This document shows, piece by piece, positions 39,401 through 51,400 of a stretch of DNA of 64,000 bases. The notes under the pieces were generated by a model. That model made no database searches and was not told where the DNA came from. It saw nothing but the letters and a program-made list of their open reading frames with translations. Origin of the DNA: Strongylocentrotus droebachiensis (taxonomy: Eukaryota; Echinodermata; Echinoidea; Camarodonta; Strongylocentrotidae); contig JAVYIG010000707.1 in NCBI GenBank assembly GCA_035222895.1, positions 248,001-312,000 on the forward strand, given 5' to 3'. Position numbers and translations under genes: made by a program. Position 1 is the first letter of the stretch, and the number at the start of each line of letters is the position of its first letter.

Positions 39401-42400
39401 ATAAAACTTGTTATCTATAACAACTGCTAAATTTCTATGACAAATTTGCTCTCAGCCAATCAGATGCCATGATTTCAGTAGCTTATAACAATAGCTTGTA
39501 ACTTGTTATTGATATCAAGTTTTATGAAACAGGGCCCTACGGGTGTTTCACAAAGATCCAACTTAACTCTAAGTTGGACTTCAACATTATGGAGAGCAAT
39601 TTGTAGCCTTAAAAAACATATATTCAAAAGTGAAAATTTAAGTATGTAGACTTTTCATAAATTCTACTTAATAACACTTTCAAATACTCATTTTCACAAC
39701 CCACTCCATCATCTACAGTGTACATTTATATTAAAATCATTTTATTTAATACACATTTAAATTGAGGAAAAAAAAAGAAAATGGCAGACTACATTCAATG
39801 TTTGTTTGGAGAAGAACTACAAGAGAAATGTCTTACGATAATATCATGGATGGATCGATTGAGATTGTTGAGACGCTGGAAGGCAACCACGCCCACGGTG
39901 ATATCCGTCAGGTTACGATCAGCCTCGTCGAGATCATCGGCCATCTCCTCTACGATGTCCAACAGGAGGTGGACGCACTCATCGCAAGCTGTCGTTATGG
40001 AAACAAAAATCATTGTAACAGTCATCAATTCTGACTTGTATTTGTACATCTCTGTCTATGACACTTCCTAGGTAATTCTTTTCCGATTTGAAATTGTTTG
40101 TTAATTTACACTTTCAATGAATATGTACCATATAAGGCTAATTCAAAGTACCATCTGGTAGGAATGCTTCCCAGGGAGTGGAGATGGTGCACATCATATG
40201 GATAATATGTAATAATATCTGTGAAGCTCTTTTCGAGAAGATATTTCGTATAAAAAAAATTATCAATCCAGGTTATTATTATTATATTACATGCATTCAC
40301 AATTCCAATTGTACATGCACAGTACATTAAACTGGACTTCCTTTGATCACGTATCATCTGATTTGCATTGTGATTCTACTTAAAATTGTACATTAATCTA
40401 TGATACCAAGACTACCAAGACACATGCGTAAGCTATAATAATGAACCCCCAAATGTTCAACATTGATCAAAACTCAAATCAAATCAAAATAATATACGCG
40501 ACATGACAGGGGATTGTTCCATTTTCTTAATTTTCCTTGTTTTTGTCACCATTAATGTGTTTAACATTCTCACAGTTCAGGTACATATTGTCTATATCGA
40601 AATACATTGTATCACGTTGTTGGTGAATAAGTACATTATCAAGCTGTAAATCAAGTTAAAGCCCCACTGCACTAGTTTGGCCAGGAGGATTAGACCTCCC
40701 TGAATGGTCAGTAACAGGTGGTTACATGTATCTCATGAAATCAGCTTTCTATTAACATAAGAAAAAGAGGTTCATGGGGACCAATGGTCACCAATTAGGC
40801 ATTGTTTGCTATAAGTAGTGCAGTGGGGCTTTAAATCAAATTAAATTATATCAATTCAAATCCAAACTTACGTTGACATCCCTGTTCAGTGAGGATATAG
40901 CGGTCTTCACACTGGTCACAGTTCTCTCCCATAGCCCCAGGAGGGCAGAGGCACTCGCCGGTGTAAGGGTCACAACGGAGCTTGGGGTCACAGTTGCATT
41001 CTGAAAAGGAAGATGGCACAAAAGAGATGTCAAGATTAGTTAAACTAGCATTGTACAGCATAAAAGGGAGACGGCATATTAAATAGGCCTGAGTCATGTC
41101 GGAATTTTCATAAACCGGGTCCCGACGGCCTTGCACCGATCGGGACCCGGTGTCCCGAAATCAGCTCGCAGGATTTGTCACTTGCCTCTATAAAAAGCGC
41201 ATATCATCAGTATGTCCCTTAAAAGTGACCTTTTTTATCAGTCAAATAAATCAACACATGCATACCTCGGCACAGATTGGTATATTCTTCCATTTGACAT
41301 TATTTTCATCCATGATTGGCGATGTTTAGTGCCATTATCGTGCCTCTCAAAGTAAAAAAACTCGAGCAAAAATATAAAGACAACACTCAAGCCGCCATTT
41401 TGATTCATGCAGGTTGAATAAATCGGGTAAAAAAAAATGAATGTTAGAATTATAAAACGGCTTTAAAAAAATCTTCTTTACAACATACCGATCAATTAAT
41501 TTGTTAAAGACAAATAAATATTTATCTCTTATTTTAAACATTGCATGCTTTTTTTTAAAAGCTGAAAATTACTTGGTAATCACAAGAAGTTTCGATACGG
41601 ATAGCTGTTGCAAGGCAAGTTCAGACTAGTCTCGGAAAAATGCGCAGTGCTCCTCGTCGTTAGCTGTAATGCGTGCCAGAACGAACCCAAACAAAGACGT
41701 GATCGTAACGAGAAAAAATCATTAAAAACTAAGAGAGCACAATTGGAAAGACAACTACTCAAAATTATCGTACGCAGATACATAACTTGGAGGAAGAATA
41801 CAATAGTTGTCCAAGAAAAGCCACAGAAATTGTGATAATCGAGGAGTAACTGTGTACATTTTTATCGCAAGGGGCCTGCTGCAATACTCGAATCCTTTGT
41901 TATACTGCTTTTTATCGTAGAGGGCGGTATTTTTTTTCGATCTAGCCTCGTGTTCAATTTACACGTGTAATTCGGAGCAGCAGGCCCATTCGATAATGAT
42001 TGTACCTATAGTAACTCCTTAAATATCACTATTTCTGTGGCTTTTCTTGGGTCCCGGTGTGATCGACCGTACCGACTCAAGCCTAATATTAAAGGGACTT
42101 GGTAACATTGTTCAGATGAGAGAAAATGGGGCTAAGGTAGCGACTTCAATGCTAGATGTCCTATTAAAGATAATCTGAAATTTTGAGGGAAAACATACCA
42201 TTAATTATTAATGATAAAAATTGGGAAAAACTAATCTGTTCGATTCCTAAATTCTCCCAACTATAACTATTATTATAATAAAATTAAATTTTAGGTAAAT
42301 GTAAATCGTCAAAAAGCAATGAATGAATGGCCCTATATACCATTCCAAACATTTAAGGGTTGAAGATTTTTAAAAGCCTGTGTATGTCTTATTTGCATGG

Positions 42401-44035
42401 AAAAAACGGTTGGGAGAAATTACCTATAGAAGGAGTTAAACATTGACGCCTTAATTCAAAGAAAATAAATAAATATCTTTGTGGTTTGAGCATTTTTTAA
42501 AGGATTTTTTGCTCGTTAGATGGTTAGTACAGAAGAAGGAATATAATAATCAACATTTCATACAAAAACTAGGCATTTTTTTCATCAACCTTCAACGATG
42601 TTACTGAGTCACTTTAAAGCTAAAGTTGAGTTCTGGTCATGTGATTGCATTGTGAAAGAAACGGTGTGGAATCTATCAGAAATGGTTGATCACCTAGTAT
42701 ATAAGTATTCGTGTGTATTGCAAGGTTCTGGAATCATCAAAATGATGAGACATTTGGCCAAAGCTTGGCAAAGTTACAAGCACTGTACACAGAATGATGT
42801 ATATGGGACTACACGAGCACATGGCAAAAAAAACCTACCCCCCGATTTTTACGTATTTTATGTCATATCTGGAATATGAAGGCATTTGAAGAGCCATGCT
42901 TTTCAGGGAACATGTTTAATCTGATGTTCTTCCACCCTTGCATAATAACAATGATAACGCTCGGAAATTATTTTTTACCTCTTCCCAGAACTCAACCTTC
43001 TCTTTAAGGGAAAGAAAGGTGATAGAGAGAGTGAACAAGGAGCAGGTACAGAGGGAGAGAGGGAAGAGAGGAGAGAGGGAAGAGAGGAGAGAAGGAAGAA
43101 AGGAGAAGTGAAGAAAGAGTATGGGAAGTAGAAACAGAGACAGAATGGAGAAAGAAGGTGAGAAAGAAAAAGGGAAATGGAAATTAAAAAAAAACTAGAT
43201 GGATCTTCTACTTTGTAGCAGAGGCATAACAAGAGGGAGAAACATTAGAGAGAAACAGATAGGGAGAGAGGAAATATGGTAATGGTGAAGAAAAAAACTG
43301 AAATGGGACACGAGAACAACTTACCATAGCAACCATTGGGTCCGTAGTTCCAGTATCCATGGAGACAGGCATCACACTTTTCTCCGCCCACACCAGGCAT
43401 GCACGTACACTGACCGGTCTCCATGTCACATTGGCTATCCACAGCACCGACGGAACAGTCGCAAGGCAAGCAGCCACTACAGCTACCGAAGTTCCAGTAG
43501 CCAACCTAGTATAATAATAATAATACTCAGTTTTTATATAGCGCTTGTTAGAATCACTAAGCGCTTCCAGACTTGGAGATTATTACCTACCCCGGCTTTA
43601 GCTGTGCTGCCATTGCGGCGCTCTACCATTTCAAAGAATTAATTCCTGCCAGGTACCCATTTACATCACCTGGGTTGAGTGTGGCAAATGCAGATCAATG
43701 TCTTGCCAAAGGACATTAGTGGCGCGGCGGGTCTCGAACCGTGGACCTTGTGATCCACAGTCCGGTGACTTAACCACTCGACCATGTTACCTGTGTAAAA
43801 TTTGTAATCATCTGCTACTCTTTGCATAATTTGCAGGGCCCTGTTTCATAAAACTTGTTATCATTAACAAATGCTGAATTTCTAAGACAAATTTGCTCTC
43901 AGCCAATCAAATGCCACAATCTCAGTAGGTTATAACTGTTATTGTAACTTGTTTAATGATAACAAGTTTTATGAAACAGGGCCCAGGATTAGGTTCTTTG
44001 AGTTTGATTCTATGCATTCTAGCTGTACATAATGT

Positions 44036-44082
<47 letters not shown>

Positions 44083-45375
44083 TTATTTATTTGTTTGCAG
44101 GGGTGATTAGTATATGTATGCTTTAATGAGTTGTAGAACTTATGAAATGTGGCTGACTTACCTGACAACGTTCACAGTCGTATCCCACAACGTTGGGTCC
44201 GCAGTTGCAGACTCCGTTGAAGTTGTCGCACGAATCACTACCGCACTGATCACAGGAACAAGCTGAAGAGGGCCAAAAGAAACAAGATCAAATAAGAGCT
44301 GCCATCATCAGGCCTTTCGTTGACATAGGTCAAAGCTATGTCAACAGTTTTCCTTCAAAATACATGAGGCACTATCTCTTTTTCAAAGTCAACCGACTAC
44401 ATGAATAGCAACTATTACAACATCCAAAATGTACGGTACATCTTCTCGCTGATTCTTGATCCAAAGCAAAATCGCTAGCATGGATCAAGTCATTAACACA
44501 ATTTTTGTTTATCTACAGACACATCTAACAATTAATTGTATTCTTTAATATTCTGCAGACTTTCTTGTGAAATGTTATATGATTCACAAGGATAAATCTA
44601 AATAACAGGGAGTTTTGCCACACACTGCATAATTACCTTGTACCTTAGCAATTCTTAACACAGGCATCACCATAGTCATATCATTACATGTACTTAAAAA
44701 TATACACATTGGTTGAAACCTCTTCCAATATTACTACATGTACTTGCTCCCAATTCAAGAGAGATTTTCTTCTTTTTGACAATTTCCAAAAGCCTCAGGG
44801 AAAAAAATATAAATATTTGGGGGGCTACTTTTCAAGCTTGCTTGAGCCCCCATGTATTATTTCCCCTGAAAAGACTTCTGTGCCTACCTTGGCAGCTCTG
44901 AACGCGGGCGTCACCGTAGAACCAGTCGTTGCAATCCTCGCAACTCCTCCCCTTGGTCTGGACCACGCAGTTGGTGCAATTACCGCTGGACTGATCACAC
45001 TCGGCCAAGCCGGTGGTGGGATCGGTATTCCCGCTGCAGTCGCATCTCCTACAGGCCTGACCCTGGAGAGGGTTACCATAGTAACCTTGAACGCACCTGG
45101 AGACAGGAGGAGAAGGAGGAGGAGGAGGAGGGATGAGTTGAGGAAGGTTACAGGGGACCCAAGGTTAAGACTTACACTGACAAAATCATCCTCTGACAAC
45201 CGATAAAATGGTTGACTCCTAAATACGAAAAGTCAACCTGTGCAGAACATCGATCCTTCACACTCTCTCTCTCTCTCTCTCCCTTCCTCTTTCTCTCTCT
45301 CTCGCTTTTCCTCTCTCTCTGTCTCTTCTCTCTCATCTCGCTCTCTTTCCCTCTCTCTGTCTCTCTCTCTCTCTC

Positions 45376-45409
<34 letters not shown>

Positions 45410-48400
45410 CCCCTATCTCTCCCTCCCTCCCTCTCCCGCTACCTCTCTCTCTCTCTACGGACAATCTAATTAAGAGTGAACGTTGTAGGATCTCGAGAAG
45501 AAGACTATCTCTATCTGCATTCATAACCTAATTCACTGGTCCTTTTCAGGAGTCCACTCACAAAAGAATATCCCACTCTCTCCTAATTTTCTCTACTCCT
45601 CTTTAAATATTCTTTAGCAGTCGTCCATAGAATGAATGCAAAATAAATACTTTCCTCCATTGATTGCAGAAAGGATCGCAAGTGAAATCATCTTCAGTAT
45701 GGATAAGAATATTATGAGCGGCTGTTTGCTCAATGGAGTTGCAAAATGAAATACAACATGTTTCTTAGTGATTGATAACAGAAAGGATCGCAAGTGAAAT
45801 CATTTTCAGCATGGATACGATTATTATGAGCAGATATTTGTTAAATAAAGTCACCAAATGAAATGAAATACACCAAGAGTTTCTTACTGGTCACAGTATT
45901 GGCCGGTATGTCCCGGTTGACAGATACAGAATTGATCTCCCTGAGGCGAGAAGGTACAGGTCACGGCAAAGCTGATAAAAGAGAAAGAAAAATGCAAACA
46001 AAACATAAATCAATGAAAATTATCCAAGTAGTAATGTACTGTACATTGAATGACATTTTAACAGCGACCTACAGTGTAGCAACCATTTACAGTAACCTAG
46101 CAACCATTATAAGAAAAACCCAGTTGTCAGCTTAATTAGTATGTGTTAAAGTGAGAAGTATGGTCAGATGACTTTCTCAGCACGCAACTTTACATTTGAC
46201 AATAAAAGGTAACTGACAGTGTTTCTTTTTGAGAAAATCTCTATAATTTCGTACAACAAGAAGTTTTTAAGGAATTGTTAAGGTCGGTTTTGTTTGTAGC
46301 AAATTACATTCACAAATTGCAAAAAAAATCTTTTGTTGTTCATGGACTTTGCATGACAGAACTTTCATGAACCATGACCACGCATAAATATCATGCACGT
46401 ACGGTTGGACCATATCCATTAGCTTTCAAATTTAAGTGGATGATATAAGTTTGTTTCATATATTTGGACAGGTAAACCGATTTCGTTTATTTTAAATACT
46501 CTTTTTCTTTTTTTGTTTTGTAAAAATTCTGCATCGTTCGCGTGCACATTAGAATACCCTACCACTAAAATTGACCAAACGTTCGTAGGGTATCAAATAC
46601 TTCACCAATGAAGCTAAATCTCAAGACTTAAGCTTTTTAAGTAACACTTCACCTAAACCTAACCCTAACTCTAACCCTAGGTCTCCAACGTTTATGTACA
46701 TTAAACCTATTGGTGGGGTATTCTAAAGTTAAGCCTGGATAAATATCATGCACGTACAGTTGGACCGTATCCATTACCTTTGAAATCCAAGAGGACGATA
46801 TAAGTTTGTTTCATATATTTGGACAGGTAAACCGATTTTGTCTATTTTAAATACTCTTTTTTTCTTCTTCTTTTTTGTGTAAAATTCTGCATCGTTTGCA
46901 TCTGTGTTGGATTGCTGCCCCGAAAGTAGCTCAACTCACATAACTATTTCCATGTACATTGTGTTTCCATATTGTATGTTTAGTTATAATTATTACCATG
47001 TTCCTTATGTTCAACTATGTTATCTTTGATAAAGTGGAAATAAATAAACTTGAAATAAACTTGAAACTCACTTTTGGTTTTCTATCGGCTGTGGACACGA
47101 GCAGATCTTGCATGCATCGGGGTCACCGGAGGGGGCATCGCCATAGTAACCTTCCTTGCAACGTTCACACTGAGCGCCCACGGTGTTGTGGTCGCATTCC
47201 TAAAGGGTGGAAAATGGGTGAAATCAGTACATTCTGTGAATATAAGGTCAGATGAGAACTACTGAAGAAGGGCATTAACTCTATGAGGGCAACTGGTGGG
47301 GGGGGGGGGGGGGGGTCACTATAATAATTGCATCATTTGCAGGGTTTGCACTCCTGCAGGATGGTTAATGGAGGCAACTAAAGAATTTGGTAAATAAAGT
47401 CAGATGAGATTAGTAAATTCTATAGAATACAATTTTGTTTTTGCATTTATTTTGTGTTGGTATCAGTTTGTTCACAAATTCATCACCATCATCATTGTCA
47501 TTATTATCATCAACATCATCATTATCACCACCACCACCACCAGCACCATCATCACCATCATCACCACCACCACCACCACATCACCTCAAAATTCTTGAAA
47601 TTTCTGTGACCATGTCCATTCTTTTTAAATAACTCAAGGGGGTAATACTTTTATAGCATGTGAAGGAGAAGGGCATTAAATTAACTAATCTGGCATGTAA
47701 ATGAATTCTGAAAGTAACTTACCAGACATTGTCCAGTCTTGGAGTCGCATCGACTAGCATGACCGTTGCAGTTACATGGCACGCACTGTCCAAGGTAAGG
47801 ACCACTGCCGGGCAACCGGTAATGACCCTCCGCACACAGCTACAGATACAAAGTAAGAGACAGTTCATATTAAACAGTATTACAGTTTGCAGGAACTAAG
47901 ATCTGTTTTGGGCCTGCCAATATTCATTTCACCTAAAATGACAATCCATTTTTATTCTATGCATATATGGTAAGGACCACTGCCAGGCAACCGGTAATGA
48001 CCCTCCGCACACAGCTAGAGATACAAAGCGAGAGACAGTTCATAAATGGTTACCTGGTAGGATTATTCCTTGACATGCACTGTGCGCTCATAACGGCTGC
48101 CAGAGTTAAAGCTAGGGTAATAATTTCCAAAGCTCTTTGGAAGCGCATAGAGATTTTATATAATGTGATATGCGCTGTACAAGAACCAAATATTATTATT
48201 ATTATCATAACAATATTACAGTTTACAGGAAATCAGATCTGTTTCGTGCCTGCCATCACTTTCTTCGCCTAAAATGGCAATCCATTAATATTCCATACCC
48301 ATATCGTTGACAATGCTACATGTATCTAAGAAAGTCTTACAATCTCTTCATATTTCAAACACATATTTTTGGCAATATTAAAATGAAGAAGGCCTTTACA

Positions 48401-51400
48401 TTTCAAATTAGAACAGTGTTTCATCCATTTCATACTTCTGTTTGTCACTTAATCGATCAAATGTTTTTCTTCATATTCCGTAAACCTAGTAAACCTAATT
48501 TTTGCAATGCCAAGAGGCAGAAAATCATATCTCACTTTATATGACAATCCAATCATATTTTATACACATATTTTGAAATTGGTACTTTAATATGCAGACA
48601 GGCTTATGTGACACTTGCTGTGAAATGTTATCACAGCCATTCTACAATTCATTTTCATCTTTTATCTCAACAATTTCTTCTTCATATTCAAATAAAATAT
48701 TTTAAGCCCCTGTGCACTAGTTTGACCAGGAGGGATTAGACCTCCCTGCATGGTCACTGACAGGTGGTTATCTCATCAAATCAGCTCTCAATTAACATAT
48801 CAAAAAGGGGACCATGGGGGAACAATAGTCACCGATAAGGCATTGTTTGGTATAAAAAGGGCGCAAGTAGTTACAAGTAGGGCTTTTAACGAGGCTTTTA
48901 ACGAGGCTAAGATCGGAAGGGTATATCTCACCTCACATGACAGTCCTTGGTACTGGGGTGGGCAGCGACACCTCTCGACCTCCTGGGCCACGGCGCCATC
49001 TCCGTCCCTCCTCGTCACATCCATGGACACACCAAGCAAACTGAAAAGATGATGCGTTACCATGGTAATGATACACCACAAACATTGCCACGATACAAGT
49101 TGTTATGCTTTCTAATACAAAAAGCACTGTTCTTATTTATACAGACAAAGTTGTAAAAGACTGTGTAAGGGAGGCATATAGTCTTTATAGAGAGGTTTAC
49201 TGTAATACATGCTTCAAGGGAAACCAAAATAAAAGGTGTCTTTCTGTAAGTGTAAGCAAATTACTACCAAAGATAACAATTTCATAAAGGGGATGAGAAT
49301 TTTTTCTGCTGCTTTTTTTCAGTACGTTTGTTTATTTGGAGATGTATCGCGAAGTGTTTTACTTTGCAGTTTTCCTTGTGAAATACTTTTTTTTTTAATT
49401 GTTATTTGTTTTGTTTATTTTGTAAGCTTTTGGTGGTGTATCATAAAGCATCTTACTCTACAGTTTTGCTTTGAACAGTTTTTTGTTGTTATTGTTTCAT
49501 TTGTTCATTTATTTCCATCTTCATATAAAAACAATAGATCATTATAGTATTATACATTTTTTCTAAAAATACATGCAAACATATGTTAACAGTATCAAAG
49601 AGACCAAATTTACCAGTCGAAAATGAGAAAAGGGGAACTAGAATAAGGCCAAAAGGTTGTATTTGTTTGTTTATTTTTCTTACTCTGCAGTGAGGATCCT
49701 ATCAAAGTACTGAGCTCTGATCTGCAGTGAGTCGATGTTAGCTAGGACCGTCATAAAGTCACTCCTCGATACCTCAGCCGCACTGATGCTGTACTGGAAG
49801 TTGTTCTACAATTGGGATAACAGATAACACATTGATTACATAATCAATAATGTATTGTTGCACAAGTTTAGTTGTGTAGCACAGTCTACATGCATTTTGG
49901 TTCAGAGATTCCTCATACATGTACCTATATGGCTAATGCTACGGTCACAAAGGTTCGTACGAACGATAATTTCGTACGAATCTCCCTATTTTTCCATTGT
50001 CTTCCCGAATTTCCATTGTCTGAAATCGTTCGTAGCAGTTCGTAATGGCATTTGTGACCCAGGCTTTACTCATACCAAGATTTCAAATGGAATTTTGTAT
50101 TTTACAAATCAGTTTTTTTTTCTCCTATATGACATCAGTTGGTTCATTGTATCCTGTATTTTAGTTCAAGGTGCCATTTAAAATGATCTTTTTTATGCCC
50201 TACATTTACCAGTAATTTGTTTTTTTCCTGGGCTATACATGTAACGTATGCATACCGTATAGAAAAAAAAGAGAAAAAAAGGAAATAAAAAAAAAAAAAC
50301 GGACAAAACAAAATAATCGTAATTTTCTTGTAGAACACTATTTTTTTTACAAACTGATATTCATCAATATTCTTATAAATTACGGGAAGTTTTCGCCTTG
50401 GCCCCTCACAACTGACACAACAATGAATTTTGCAGTTCGTGAAAGTTTCTTGCAATGTAAAATGCTCCCATTGCCAATTCGCCAAAGTGTCATGTTGCAA
50501 AAGTTTATGGTTTAACGATATAATGAAAGTTGTTGTTAGAATTCGTCGAGAAAATTGTTACCTCTTTCAGCTCGACAGAAACAGACAAGTCCTGGCCAGG
50601 GTCTGGTTGATCAATGTGAAGATACATGATGCTGATGTTGTTACCCTGCAAGGTCAAAGGTCAATTGAATTAAGATTTAAAATTGGAATTGGAATTGAAA
50701 TTTGAAATTGAATTGAAATTGAAATTGGAATTTGGACTGGAAATGGAATTTGAAATTAAATTTGAAATTGATACTGAAATTGAATTGAATTTCAAATTGA
50801 AACTAAACTTAAAACTGAAATGGAATTGAATTGAATTGAAGATACTTTTGAAACTTAAATTGAAACTTAAATTGAAACTGAAATGGAATTGAATTGAAAT
50901 TAAATTGAATTCTAAATTGAAACTGAAACTAAAATTGTATACAAAATGATAAACAAATTCATATACATGTAGTTTAGCATCTTACATAAATTAATGAATT
51001 CATTTTGGTTTATTGGTAGAAAATTAACAGATAGATTTATAGGACTTACGGAGATGAGGATGTCTGGTCGTCTCATTGGTTGGGCGGGGCCTGCACCACC
51101 TAACTCTGCAGGCAGAGGGTTGTTTCTCACGGTGTACTCCAGCTTGCCTCCATACGATGTCAGCTGCAGAAGGACGTTAAACAATTCAGAGTTACAGGTT
51201 GTTAATCACCTTACAAACACAGTGGTCTGTATTCTACGGATTCAGTGATACCTAACATTGGGTTTTAAATCACGTTTTAAGGCATCGTTTAACAATGCAA
51301 AATCTGAGATGCATTGCCCTACGTGTTATCAGTGTCTGTGATATGGTGTAATATTGAAGCCCTAAAAAAATTGTCCTTCAAAATGATCAAGAAGTGCCTC

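Noticed and set aside
41608..41835. 75-codon Lys/Arg-rich open frame as a host gene
   Set aside because: Confined to a hAT-like insertion, no recognised domain, no splice context; kept only as a note on the element.
43728..43797. Possible tRNA gene
   Set aside because: A and B box-like sequences are present, but the sequence continues into a SINE body with an ATT tail and the cloverleaf is not clean.
44688..45206. 172-codon plus-strand open frame
   Set aside because: Antisense shadow of exon w18. The minus strand gives a clear LE repeat with perfect splice sites and frame.
45212..45524. Ser/Leu-rich open frames around 45.2-45.5 kb
   Set aside because: They are translations of a (TC)n microsatellite.
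46650..46685. Interstitial telomere repeat
   Set aside because: Only a few imperfect CCTAACCC-like units; too short and degenerate to claim.
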